A DNA stretch of 64,000 nucleotides, taken from assembly GCF_029589055.1 (NCBI RefSeq), contig NZ_JARQZP010000003.1, forward strand, positions 1,922,001 to 1,986,000, in the 5' to 3' direction. This stretch comes from Vibrio hannami. Its GTDB lineage: Bacteria; Pseudomonadota; Gammaproteobacteria; Enterobacterales; Vibrionaceae. Shown in pieces: positions 9,801-16,967 of the stretch; the first letter of the stretch is position 1; the number at the start of each line of letters is the position of its first letter. The translations under genes and the position numbers were made by a program. The notes beneath the pieces were generated by a model. That model had not been told where the DNA came from and searched no databases. It saw only the letters and a program-made list of their open reading frames with translations.

Positions 9801-9879
9801 CTGCCAGTACACCCACTAACGTGATCAATATACTGATCACGACGGCGAACTTTGGTCGCTTTACGAAAAACTTAAACAT
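6814..9879 (-). CDS. RND (HAE1-like) efflux permease without adjacent fusion protein
   Basis: 1021 residues, the normal AcrB-class size, with the typical start (MFKFFVKRPKFAVVIS), paired large periplasmic domains and 12 predicted membrane spans. Such trimers export drugs or lipophiles by proton antiport. The TM4 motif reads VVDAAIIVIENAE: D398 is kept, but the second Asp (AcrB D408) is Ala399. In TM10, the AcrB K940 position is Arg919 (GMTVRNAILIVEF). The DAA pattern is normal in heavy-metal RND pumps but unusual in this class. No membrane-fusion or outer-membrane channel gene lies upstream, so partners must come from elsewhere. The DUF333 lipoprotein follows. Confidence 0.88.
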   Translation of the reverse strand: MFKFFVKRPKFAVVISILITLVGVLAAMQSPIGRYPDVSPVTIEVYTWMDGASAEVVAKSVAPVIEQRVNGTPGMEYMKSTNNSDGSYYLQVVFNNSVDPDRAATLVKNRVDLAMPELPSSVVTNGVTVEKFTSGMVMAVAVTDESGQASELEINSFSGGQLKEALQRINGVSKVQIVGEKKYAMRVWTDPVKMAKYRVNIDDIGYAITAQNKIAGAGRIVGDKLEYSLSVDGGLSEKAQFENIVIRNASLSRKILLKDVARVELGSEAYVANAYVDSGKGSLIFIYRTPDANAMDVGSQVKDLISNIDTQFKVEPVYDTTEFVAGAIHTVVETLVLAVAIVSMVTLVFMQSIRLTLITVTAIPVSLVGTFAFMQAFGIDINIISMFGLVMAIGIVVDAAIIVIENAEVKLHDDPNISIEDAIIEAGDVVVSPIVASALVLLAVFAPTVFMDGMTGIIFGQFGIVLCSSVVVSTVVALTLTPALCALFMKREKKGVLARSIEKLISFKIGGFTMLTKGAVRLPILSIALLGGLLYLTAQEGQQLSQGMLPEEDTNGVFVIASFPPGTSLPVTDAAFKELSDEVMQLEGVKNVIGASGFNLLTSSPEMNSLMMVATMSPMTERNVSDAQLAEQINGILATKTEQGLFGFAFKPPVIPELGTVNGVSLTINDSLSRSPAELAVLVGGILEKLNASDDINMAYTQFNVDKPALKLNLDRLALDKYGADYSSVITGLQTFMGGMYINTFNMNGRNYKVMLQNDPSFRKNQEALGELNFVQGNGRTIPATKVLTIEEISVPSFLDRFNAIQSVGIDAIPSVSSGDAIRFIQNMDLPEGISIEFTGTALEEIKAGNQVVVVFSLALLICFLVLVAQYESWLIPTVIMLTVPTAVTGIVGGVMWLGGDINMLTQLSAVLLIGMTVRNAILIVEFAKTLREQKGLSIKDSAVEALRQRARAVFMTAFSFGVGLVPLMLANGVGSGGQQALGFASFGGIVTATFIGCIFACVFFVVIQQLRELGKAKPAV

Positions 9880-10410
9880 ATGTATTTACCTTCAATTCGA
9901 TTATACAGCTACTGTGTATCACCTAGCGCTTCAACCTTTTTAGTTCATCTGTTGACTGCATATATGACATCAGATGTATCCCTGGTCATTCTCTCTATCA
10001 ATAATGAAGCTGGTTTTACAATATTTCCGACAATTAAATCATAATTGATTTGTTAAATCCAAATATGATTGTTATGAATTGGTTAATTACTGATCTAGAT
10101 CTGGTTTATTAGGTTTTATGTGCTTTTGGTTCCAATCGTGGTGGTTTGGATGAGTGTTTATTGCTCAAAAATAAAACTAGAAACCTCACAAAATAAAATT
10201 TGCACAAAATTGACATAATTGATTCACGCTAGAGTGAGCAAGGCTTTTTGTTAGTATAAACGATTTTTAATAGTCTTTTTGGTGTCATATATGAAATTAA
10301 CTGGGTTGATTTTGTCGGTTTGGTGAGTAGCATGCGCCCCCGTAAATCTTAATTCGATGTTCCTCGACTGATTGCCAGCAAGGAATTCGATCAATCTATG
10401 AGGAAAAGAA
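9880..10410. other. 530-bp AT-rich intergenic region
   Basis: No convincing gene lies between the divergent RND and pilin genes. A 14-base palindrome AATCA-taat-TGATT sits at 10037-10050, about 160 bases upstream of the RND start, and could be a regulator site. The pilin has GAGGAAAAG just before its ATG. Confidence 0.5.
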
Positions 10411-10884
10411 ATGAGAAAGACAGCAAGTGGTTTCACACTTATCGAAATGGTCGTTGTGATCGTAATCCTGGGTATTCTAGCTGCTACTGCGGCACCAAAG
10501 TTTTTAAATCTTCAGTCTGACGCGCGTATTAGCACTCTTAAAGCAGCAGAAGGGGCTGTTCGTGGTGCAGATAGCATTGTGTTTGGTAAAGCTGCGATCA
10601 ACGGTGTAGAGCAAGATCCTGCAAGTCACATTACGGTGGATGGCGTTAAAATTGAAACGGTAAAAGGCCACATTAAGAATACTAAAGTGAACCTGGAGAA
10701 TGCTGTAGAGTTAAGTGGCTATGAAGTTTATCAGTCGCAAGAGGTTGCTTTCGCTGGTGACGAGAAAACATATGTCACGTTAGAAGGTCTTGAGTGGAAC
10801 AGTGACAACGCTTGTCATGTTGAGGTAAACCAGGATGCTGATAAAGGCACCTTCTCATTCATCTACAAGAAAGATGGTTGCTAA
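10411..10884 (+). CDS. Type IVa (MSHA-like) prepilin
   Basis: 157 residues with a class-IVa prepilin start. A six-residue basic leader ends in Gly7, followed by F8-T-L-I-E12 and a hydrophobic helix (VVVIVILGILAA). Glu12 is the mature Glu5 needed for assembly. The APKFLNLQSDAR sequence after the helix is typical of MSHA-type pilins. Two Cys near the C-terminus (NACH and the last residue) can form the D-loop disulfide. No assembly genes are adjacent, so it would depend on a pilus machine encoded elsewhere and could be an alternative or minor pilin. Confidence 0.85.
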   Translation: MRKTASGFTLIEMVVVIVILGILAATAAPKFLNLQSDARISTLKAAEGAVRGADSIVFGKAAINGVEQDPASHITVDGVKIETVKGHIKNTKVNLENAVELSGYEVYQSQEVAFAGDEKTYVTLEGLEWNSDNACHVEVNQDADKGTFSFIYKKDGC

Positions 10885-10910
10885 TTCGTACTAGCAGAAC
10901 AAATTTGTGT

Positions 10911-10942
10911 CGAAAGCGGCCGCTATTTAGCGGCCGCTTTCG
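10911..10942 (+). terminator. Perfect 15-bp inverted repeat after the pilin gene
   Basis: CGAAAGCGGCCGCTA pairs exactly with TAGCGGCCGCTTTCG across two bases. It is very GC-rich but lacks a T run, so it may be a terminator or an mRNA 3'-protecting hairpin. Confidence 0.6.
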
Positions 10943-11024
10943 ATCTACGTTTAAGCCCATGTTTAACGTAATGGGTAAAACATCTGGTGTGTTAGCGCCC
11001 AGGTGCTTTTGACTGCTCGTACGA

Positions 11025-11051
11025 AAAGAGGCCTATTAGGTAGGCCTCTTT
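11025..11051 (-). terminator. Terminator of the outer-membrane barrel gene
   Basis: The stem AAAGAGGCCTA/TAGGCCTCTTT has a 5-base loop. On the minus strand it follows the stop of the 11059-11838 gene and is followed by a short T run. Confidence 0.75.
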
Positions 11052-11058
11052 GTAGCAA

Positions 11059-11838
11059 TTAGAAGTAGTAAGAAACACCAACTTCAAACTTGTTATCGTT
11101 ATCTTTGATTAGGTTCGTACCTGAAGTCTTTAGTTCTGCGTCAGTGCGTGTGTAGGTGTGTGATGCTTCTACCCACCATTTACCGTCTGCTGAGATTGCC
11201 TGACCGTAACCCGTTTTTACTTTAAATACGTCAGCCGTAGCTTTGTCTGCATTAATAAATCTAGGCTTGCCGTCAAGGTGCATGTACTGAGGCTGGAATA
11301 CGATATATTCACCTGCTTCGCCTACTACCAGAGAACCAAATAGGTTTACCTGGTAACCAGAAAGATCTGCTTTCATGTTCCCAGCTTCTGCTTTACCAGT
11401 AACGTATGCAACGTTAGGGAAGATAGCTAGTTCTTCCCAAGGTGTGGTTACTTTTGCGATGGCGCCAAGGGCAACAATGTCAGTACCCGTGCCGTTGTAA
11501 TGTTCCCAGCCTTTCATGTAGTCAACAGAGAAACCCGCTTGTGGCATAGCTGCCATATCAGTATCCAGCACCTGAAAGTAACGTAGACGAGAGTCTTGAG
11601 CTTTCTTGCCGTCAATGTTCTTAGTTGCTGTACCATGCTCTACAAGACCGATAAAGTTGTTTCCTTCGGAATACTGACCAGCAAGACCAACCATACCTTT
11701 TACAGTGCCGTCGTTATCTACCGTACCGAATGCAAAAGAGTTAACCTGGGTCAGGTCACTTGGGTTTGGAGCGTTTTCATCTGCTATTACTGGTGAAGCT
11801 ATTGCAGCCACTGATAGGGCTAATACTGCTTTTTTCAT
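11059..11838 (-). CDS. Outer-membrane beta-barrel protein, unassigned family
   Basis: 259 residues with a signal peptide (cleavage after about residue 19, VIA-DE) and alternating amphipathic strands through to a terminal VGVSYYF, the Phe-ending signature of an outer-membrane barrel. Its size suits a 12-strand channel. I do not recognise the exact family. AAATTGGCC (11860) and TGACCAT (11878) just upstream resemble the UxuR-type half-sites of the glucuronate locus, so it may be a second uptake porin for that pathway. This link is inference only. Confidence 0.7.
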   Translation of the reverse strand: MKKAVLALSVAAIASPVIADENAPNPSDLTQVNSFAFGTVDNDGTVKGMVGLAGQYSEGNNFIGLVEHGTATKNIDGKKAQDSRLRYFQVLDTDMAAMPQAGFSVDYMKGWEHYNGTGTDIVALGAIAKVTTPWEELAIFPNVAYVTGKAEAGNMKADLSGYQVNLFGSLVVGEAGEYIVFQPQYMHLDGKPRFINADKATADVFKVKTGYGQAISADGKWWVEASHTYTRTDAELKTSGTNLIKDNDNKFEVGVSYYF

Positions 11839-12165
11839 TTTTGATTACCTATGAGGAATAAATTGGCCAGTAGTATCTGACCATCGATAATGTTGGCGAT
11901 TTTAAACCAAAAAATCAGCAAGTAAATATCAATAATGATTGCTAATGTGAATTTTGTGTCATTAAGTGCGATTAATTTTGGAGTTTTAGTCTATTTGTGA
12001 TTCTGTAGGGGTTGTGTATGGGGTTGAGTTAGCTGCTTCCGCCCAATCAATACGGCGGATCTCATAGAAAGCAATATGCTCATCCATATCTGAGTGGCTA
12101 TATTGCCGATAGAAGAAATAGGTGTCGGGGGGAGCGTTATTTACTCCTCCCTACTTTAACTTGTG
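11839..12165. other. Intergenic region with possible coding remnant
   Basis: Contains the promoter side of the barrel gene (AAATTGGCC...TGACCAT, 11860-11884). On the minus strand, 11986-12143 is an open stretch whose codons read like protein (DTYFFYRQYSHSD, AFYEIRRIDWAEA) and end at a TAA. It has no good start, so it may be the tail of a lost gene. Confidence 0.35.
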
Positions 12166-12645
12166 TTATTTCCAGTTGGTTAGATCGCCCACATACTCTC
12201 GGTATTCAACAATCTTTCCGTTGTTAAATCTAAATCCGATAAAGTGGCTACCTACATAGTCTTTATCGTAAAACGTTCCTTTTGCTTCATCAGCAAAGTA
12301 GTACCAGTCATTGACACCAAATCTTTGGTTTCTGGTGCTCTCGTGGATACGGTTCTCCATTTTAACGTTATGGTCAATCCATGTGATGATATTGTCGTAA
12401 CCTTGCTTTCCTACAGAGCGCCCTTTGAAGGGGCCGTCAGGAAACTGAAAGATAAGGTCATCTTTGTTCAGCATTTGTTTAAAGCCTGTCCAGTCGCCAG
12501 TTGCAAAGCCTTCAAAGAATGCTTGCTCTGCCTGAGTGCCCAGCTCGCATATAGTTTCGTTATTGCACACTGGCTCTGGCGAAGCGTGGCTTACAGCAGA
12601 AAAGAGCGACAGAGATAGAACAGTGGTAAATAGTGATTTTTTCAT
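12166..12645 (-). CDS. Exported SnoaL/NTF2-like protein
   Basis: Taken from the ATG at 12645, which gives a clean signal peptide (MKKSLFTTVLSLSLFSAVSHA). The upstream start at 12675 would bury it. The mature part of about 138 residues has the cone-shaped NTF2/SnoaL pattern: a helical start (AEQAFFEGFATGDWTGF), a strand-rich middle (DLIFQFPDGPFKG) and a closing IVEYREYVGDLTNW. Two Cys near the start (VCNNETIC) could form a disulfide. The family includes isomerases, hydrolases and ligand-binding proteins, and no catalytic assignment is possible. It sits between the barrel gene and uxuA. Confidence 0.65.
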   Translation of the reverse strand: MKKSLFTTVLSLSLFSAVSHASPEPVCNNETICELGTQAEQAFFEGFATGDWTGFKQMLNKDDLIFQFPDGPFKGRSVGKQGYDNIITWIDHNVKMENRIHESTRNQRFGVNDWYYFADEAKGTFYDKDYVGSHFIGFRFNNGKIVEYREYVGDLTNWK

Positions 12646-12792
12646 GGTGGTATCGAATCTCCCGAAAGATAACAAGCTTGTGTATCTAATTTATCAGTAA
12701 GGCTCAATATCCGATGACGCTGGTATCTTATCAATGCACAGACAGGCAAAACCAAGTTATCTAAAACAGCAATAATTGGTAGGTATAAAGCA

Positions 12793-12819
12793 AAACGGCT
12801 CGCGTTATGCGAGCCGTTT
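12793..12819 (-). terminator. Terminator of uxuA
   Basis: The stem AAACGGCTCGC/GCGAGCCGTTT has a 5-base loop and is followed on the minus strand by a T-rich tract. It lies just past the uxuA stop. Confidence 0.85.
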
Positions 12820-12844
12820 GGTGCTGAAACAAGTAATGGGCAGA

Positions 12845-14026
12845 CTACTCAAAGAACGATCTTTGAAGCGCCATCTCTACACCACGGATTTCTGCGAGAC
12901 CTTTAAGTCGACCGATGCAGGAGTAACCTGGGTTGGTTTTCTTATTAAGATCGTCAATCATCTGATGGCCGTGATCTGGTCGCATTGGTATCAGGCGGGT
13001 TTCGCCATTACTTTTACGGCGGTTTTCTTCTTTGAGCAGTGCCATTACCACATTGTACATGTCCACATCACCTTCCAGATGTGCAGCTTCGTGGAAGCTC
13101 ATCTGGTTTTCTTCTCGCTGAGTTGAGCGCAGGTGGGTGAAGTAAATACGGTCTCCATGTTTTTCGATCATATTGACCAAATCGTTGTCGCCACGCACAC
13201 CATAAGAACCTGTACACATTGTAATGCCGTTCATCTGGCTAGGAACATTCTCCGTTAGCCAATCAATATCTTCGATAGTTGATACTACTCGAGGCAAGCC
13301 CAGAATAGGGCGCGGTGGATCGTCCGGGTGAACTGCCAGCTTCAAGCCATGGGCTTCGCATACAGGCATTAGCTCTTTCAGAAACAGGGCCATATGGTTG
13401 CGTAGCGTATCGCGATCAATATCTTTGTATGTGTCTAGTCGCGCCTGGAACTCATCAAGGGTATAACCTTCTTCCGCGCCAGGAAGTCCAGCGATAATGT
13501 TAGCCGTTAACTTATCAATGTCTGCCTGAGACATGGCATCAAAATACGCTTTAGCTTGTATTTGTTCTTCTTCGGAGTAACCTTCTTCTGCTCCTGGGCG
13601 TTTAAGGATATGAAGTTCAAAAGCCGCAAAAGCAATTTGATCAAATCTCAACGCTCTGGAACCATCAGCTAGTTCATACTCAAGGTCGGTACGAGTCCAG
13701 TCAAGAACAGGCATAAAGTTATAGCACACAGTGTCGATTCCGCAGCGTGCCAGATTTTCCAGAGACGCTTTGTAGTTATCGATCCATTTGGCGTAATCGC
13801 CACTTCGAGTCTTAATCTCTTCGTGTACCGGAACGCTCTCTACTACCGACCATGTTAGTTCGTTGGCTTCCAATAGCGACTTGCGTTTTTCAATCTCTTC
13901 TATCGTCCAGACTTCACCATTAGGGATATGATGTAGAGCGGTGACAACACCAGTTGCACCAGCCTGTCTGATATCGTTTAACGAGACAGGGTCGTTCGGG
14001 CCATACCAACGCCATGTTTGTTCCAT
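12845..14026 (-). CDS. uxuA: Mannonate dehydratase
   Basis: 393 residues, close to the 394 of E. coli UxuA, beginning [16 protein letters not shown] as in that enzyme. It dehydrates D-mannonate to 2-keto-3-deoxy-D-gluconate (KDG) in the cytoplasm with a divalent metal. Conserved blocks include [27 protein letters not shown] and [12 protein letters not shown], which carry the metal-binding His, Cys and Asp residues. The ATG at 14026 is chosen over the GTG at 14035 because AAAGG at 14036-14040 is 9 bases from it. It is the last gene of a minus-strand block behind uxuR, while the other pathway enzymes are on the plus strand 4 kb away. Confidence 0.95.
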   Translation of the reverse strand: MEQTWRWYGPNDPVSLNDIRQAGATGVVTALHHIPNGEVWTIEEIEKRKSLLEANELTWSVVESVPVHEEIKTRSGDYAKWIDNYKASLENLARCGIDTVCYNFMPVLDWTRTDLEYELADGSRALRFDQIAFAAFELHILKRPGAEEGYSEEEQIQAKAYFDAMSQADIDKLTANIIAGLPGAEEGYTLDEFQARLDTYKDIDRDTLRNHMALFLKELMPVCEAHGLKLAVHPDDPPRPILGLPRVVSTIEDIDWLTENVPSQMNGITMCTGSYGVRGDNDLVNMIEKHGDRIYFTHLRSTQREENQMSFHEAAHLEGDVDMYNVVMALLKEENRRKSNGETRLIPMRPDHGHQMIDDLNKKTNPGYSCIGRLKGLAEIRGVEMALQRSFFE

Positions 14027-14110
14027 AACTTTCACCTTTAAATTTCTGAGCTTTAAATGCAGAGCGGGTTATGTTTGCTCTTTTATTGTGTTTTACGAGT
14101 CAATAGTGTT

Positions 14111-14887
14111 CTACGAAGCAACCGGGTAAGAGCTAAATAAGAATCCATCGAATCTTGGGTCATCCACATCAGATAACTCAAACAGGGTTTCTTTTACATT
14201 CTCAAGGTGCTGCCACATTGCTTCGCGTGCTGCGACAGGATCTTTGCGAACCAATGCCATATAGATCTTTTCGTGATCCGCCAACCAACGCTGACGATAA
14301 TCCTGGTTCGAAATACGCTCGTGTAACTGTCGCCACATCGCGCTCTTCTCTCTTCGAACCCACATCTCTCGCACCATATCGCACAGGACACTGTTTTGTG
14401 TTGCCTCTGCGATTACGATGTGGAACATTTCGTCCCCTTCATAATCGAGGTCGTTTTTCTCCAGATGCATGCGTTCCATGTCTAATGCTTCACGCAAGCG
14501 CGAGATGTCATTTTTAGTAACTTGAGATGCTGCAAATTCTGCGATGCGGCTTTCAAGAAACTGACGCGCCTGAAGCATTTCAAATGGTCCAGCATCGTCA
14601 TCCTGTTCCTGTTCAACAACTTCTGCTGGCTTAAGCGATTCAGCCGCCAGTTGTTGAGCTTGTTCTGGAGTGTTGATGACAAAAACACCGGATCCTTTTT
14701 TAACTTTGACGATATCTTGTAGCTCAAGCATGATGAGTGATTCGCGGATAACCGAACGGCTCACTTCCATACTTTCAGCAATTTCACGTTCAGGTGGTAA
14801 CTTATCACCTACCTTGAACTCACCAGCTGAGATTTTGTCCTTCAGTTTCAGGCCAATCTGCTGGTACAGACGTTTGGAATTACTCAT
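14111..14887 (-). CDS. uxuR: GntR/FCD-family hexuronate repressor, UxuR/ExuR type
   Basis: 258 residues, the same length as E. coli ExuR. An N-terminal winged helix (LKDKISAGEFKVGDKLPPEREIAE, SRSVIRESLIMLE) is followed by an acidic linker and an FCD ligand domain (GPFEMLQARQFLES, IAEATQNSVLCDMV, DHEKIYMALVRKDPVAAREAMWQHLENVKETL). These match ExuR/UxuR blocks closely. These repressors release DNA when bound by fructuronate or a related uronate. Its position inside the glucuronate locus and the AAATTGG...CCAATTT palindrome at 16304 support local control. Whether uxuR or exuR is the better name cannot be settled from sequence alone. Confidence 0.88.
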   Translation of the reverse strand: MSNSKRLYQQIGLKLKDKISAGEFKVGDKLPPEREIAESMEVSRSVIRESLIMLELQDIVKVKKGSGVFVINTPEQAQQLAAESLKPAEVVEQEQDDDAGPFEMLQARQFLESRIAEFAASQVTKNDISRLREALDMERMHLEKNDLDYEGDEMFHIVIAEATQNSVLCDMVREMWVRREKSAMWRQLHERISNQDYRQRWLADHEKIYMALVRKDPVAAREAMWQHLENVKETLFELSDVDDPRFDGFLFSSYPVAS

Positions 14888-14921
14888 ATGATTTAACCCG
14901 TCATATAACTTATTGCTCAGA

Positions 14922-14962
14922 AATTTGGTCTGACATGATATCTAAATACCCGACCAATTGGT
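14922..14962. promoter_or_regulatory. UxuR-type operator candidates upstream of uxuR
   Basis: AATTTGGTCTGACATGAT at 14922-14939 contains TTGGTC followed by TGACA. ACCAATTGGT at 14953-14962 is a perfect 10-base palindrome. Both resemble the UxuR/ExuR consensus and lie 35-75 bases upstream of the uxuR start, as expected for autoregulation. Confidence 0.55.
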
Positions 14963-15084
14963 ACTTGCATTGATGCGGCGAATGTATTTTTCTGAGCAAA
15001 TTCGTTTCATAAATGCTATTACTCTTTATCCAGTTCTGCTTGCTAAGCGTATCTAGCTAAACAGGAATAGCTTCTAAGGTAATT

Positions 15085-15109
15085 CAGGAAGCCCGAGCAG
15101 GGCTTCCTG
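15085..15109 (-). terminator. Hairpin after the TRAP binding-protein gene
   Basis: The stem CAGGAAGCCC/GGGCTTCCTG has a 5-base loop just downstream of the dctP-type stop. The T run is weak, so it may stabilise the mRNA end as much as terminate. Confidence 0.65.
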
Positions 15110-15118
15110 TCGTGGTGA

Positions 15119-16105
15119 TTACTTAGCTAGAGCATCAATACCTTGTACATAGTCTTTGATTGCTGGGTTTTTCAATGCTTCATCATGCATTGGTTTAACC
15201 GCATCAATAAACGCTTGTTTGTCAACACTTACAACTTTAACGTCCATTGAACTCTTAGCTTTATCCATTGCTTCGTCGATCATCTTGGTCCACAGTTCTT
15301 TGTGGTAAGCCATTGAATCATCAGCAGCTTGTTTCACCAGGTCTTTTTGCTCGTCAGTCAGCTTGTTCCATGATGTTGTACTAATAAGAAGTACGTCAGG
15401 GATCATTGTGTGCTCATCCATGCTGTAGATCTTAGCTACTTCACCATGGCGTGAGTTTGTTAGTGCAGTAGGGTTGTTTTCAGCACCATCTACAACACCT
15501 TGCTGAAGTGCAGTGTATAGTTCACCGTAAGCAAGTGGGGTAGGAGAGCCACCCATTAGTTTGATCATGTTTACTGCTGTAGGGCTTGGCTGAACACGAA
15601 TCTTCATGCCTGCCAGATCTGCAGGGCTCTTGATCTCTTTGTTTGCGTAGAAGCTACGAGAACCACCATCATAATAGGTCAGACCAATAAAGCCTTTGTC
15701 TTCAGATGCTTTAAGAATTTTCTGGCCAACTTCGCCTTCCATTGAGCGGTAGTAGTGGTCACGGTCGTGGAAAATGTAAGGGATATTGAATGCACCGTAA
15801 GCTGGCTCAAAGGATTCCATCTCACTCGCGTTAGACTTCACCATATCCAATGCGCCGTTCTGCATTAGCTCCATCGATTCACGCTGAGTACCAAGCTGAC
15901 CGTTAGGATAGATGCGGATTTTTACTTCACCGTTAGTCAGTTTCTTAACTTCATCTGCCATATATTTCATGGACTTATGAACTGGGTGGTTTCTGTCCTG
16001 GTTGTGGCTTAGTTTAAACGTTGTTGCAGCGTATGCAGGTAAAGCAGCAGTGGCAGCGATAGCACATGAAATTAATGTTGCTACGGCAGTTTTGTTCCCA
16101 AACAT
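15119..16105 (-). CDS. TRAP transporter substrate-binding protein (glucuronate locus)
   Basis: 328 residues from the ATG at 16105, chosen because GGAGAATACT directly precedes it; the earlier start at 16117 overlaps that ribosome-binding site. A signal peptide (to about ALPAYA) precedes a DctP-family binding fold: LSHNQDRNHPVHKSM, RIYPNGQLGTQRE, KIRVQPSPTAVNMI (the conserved Arg that salt-bridges substrate carboxylates) and YGELYTALQQGVVDGAEN. It should capture an acidic sugar in the periplasm and deliver it to the DctQ/DctM pair encoded on the opposite strand. The separation of binding protein and membrane genes by a divergent promoter is unusual. Confidence 0.93.
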   Translation of the reverse strand: MFGNKTAVATLISCAIAATAALPAYAATTFKLSHNQDRNHPVHKSMKYMADEVKKLTNGEVKIRIYPNGQLGTQRESMELMQNGALDMVKSNASEMESFEPAYGAFNIPYIFHDRDHYYRSMEGEVGQKILKASEDKGFIGLTYYDGGSRSFYANKEIKSPADLAGMKIRVQPSPTAVNMIKLMGGSPTPLAYGELYTALQQGVVDGAENNPTALTNSRHGEVAKIYSMDEHTMIPDVLLISTTSWNKLTDEQKDLVKQAADDSMAYHKELWTKMIDEAMDKAKSSMDVKVVSVDKQAFIDAVKPMHDEALKNPAIKDYVQGIDALAK

Positions 16106-16443
16106 AGTATTCTCCATTTTCTCAATTTTATATATGAGTATTGAATCGGGTTAGTTTGCTCTTTCTTGTAGTTACTTCTGTTCATCTATTTTTTGTGAAC
16201 AGATGTCAGTCCACGTTGTTTCCACTTTAATTTGGCCTAATATCTTTTGGTCATCAATAAAACCATCTCGAAAAGATGACTGACATCACAAACAAAAATA
16301 TACAAATTGGTCTGGCCAATTTAGTGTGATCTATCTCTCTTGGTCTGAGATGTATAAGCAATATAATGAGACAAAATCATACCGCTGGTTAATAAAGTGA
16401 CTGGTGGAGAATCGAATCACTAATAAAACAAACGGATTGGACA
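16106..16443. promoter_or_regulatory. Divergent control region of the glucuronate TRAP genes
   Basis: About 340 bases between the dctP-type and dctQ-type genes. Besides the palindrome at 16304-16322 it holds further TTTGGCC and TTTTGGTCATC half-sites near 16230-16255 and TTGGTCTGAGA near 16340. On the minus strand TGTGATGTCAGTCATC near 16275-16290 is a possible weak CRP-type site. Confidence 0.5.
16304..16322. promoter_or_regulatory. UxuR-type operator
   Basis: AAATTGG-tctgg-CCAATTT is a 19-base site with perfect 7-base arms, matching the known ExuR/UxuR pattern AAATTGGT-ACCAATTT. It lies between the divergent binding-protein and dctQ genes. Confidence 0.75.
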
Positions 16444-16941
16444 ATGAAAAAGCTCATTTCAGTGATGGATAAGTCTCTGTCTATGTTTTGCATTTCGCTC
16501 AGTAGCTTTCTGGTGATATGCGTTGTATGGCAGGTCTTTTCTCGCTACGTTTTGAACTCCCCAAGTACGATGACGGACGAGATTGCTCGCTTTCTATTTA
16601 TCTGGGTTGGTCTAATGGGTGCTGCTTACACACTTGGCAAAAAACGCCACCTGGCAATCGACTTGCTCTCTTTTAAACTGGAGCACAACCCACCCAAACA
16701 AGCTGCCTTACACTTGCTTATCAATCTAATCAGCCTTTTCTTTGCTGTCGTTATCATGATTTATGGTGGCGGTTCGCTAATGCTTAAAACTCTGTCTACC
16801 GGTCAGGTTTCTCCTGCGCTGGGAATTGAAATGGGTTTAGTGTACGCCGCGATTCCTCTTAGTGGATTCTTTATGACCATCTACCTGCTGGAAGATGTGA
16901 TGCATAACCTCAACCTGATGAAAAAGCCTGTCAACGGCTAA
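16444..16941 (+). CDS. TRAP transporter small membrane subunit (DctQ type)
   Basis: 165 residues with four predicted membrane helices and the DctQ hallmarks VVWQVFSRYVL, TDEIARFLFIWVGLMGAAY and KKRHLAIDLL. It pairs with the large DctM subunit in the inner membrane to form a sodium-driven acid-sugar importer. First gene of a plus-strand operon (dctQ, dctM, GH31, uxuB, uxaC, kdgK, kdgA) that starts 120 bases after the UxuR-type operator. Confidence 0.92.
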   Translation: MKKLISVMDKSLSMFCISLSSFLVICVVWQVFSRYVLNSPSTMTDEIARFLFIWVGLMGAAYTLGKKRHLAIDLLSFKLEHNPPKQAALHLLINLISLFFAVVIMIYGGGSLMLKTLSTGQVSPALGIEMGLVYAAIPLSGFFMTIYLLEDVMHNLNLMKKPVNG

Positions 16942-16967
16942 CCTAATAATATAAAAGGAGAAATCTG

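Noticed and set aside
6814..9879. RND protein as a heavy-metal (CusA-type) pump because of the DAA motif
   Set aside because: Length, N-terminus and the TM10-TM11 blocks look HAE1-like, and no metal-methionine relay was recognised; the motif is reported as an oddity instead.
12776..13126. Plus-strand 116-residue ORF over the end of uxuA
   Set aside because: It overlaps the well-conserved uxuA reading frame and its terminator; it has no ribosome-binding site or family signal.
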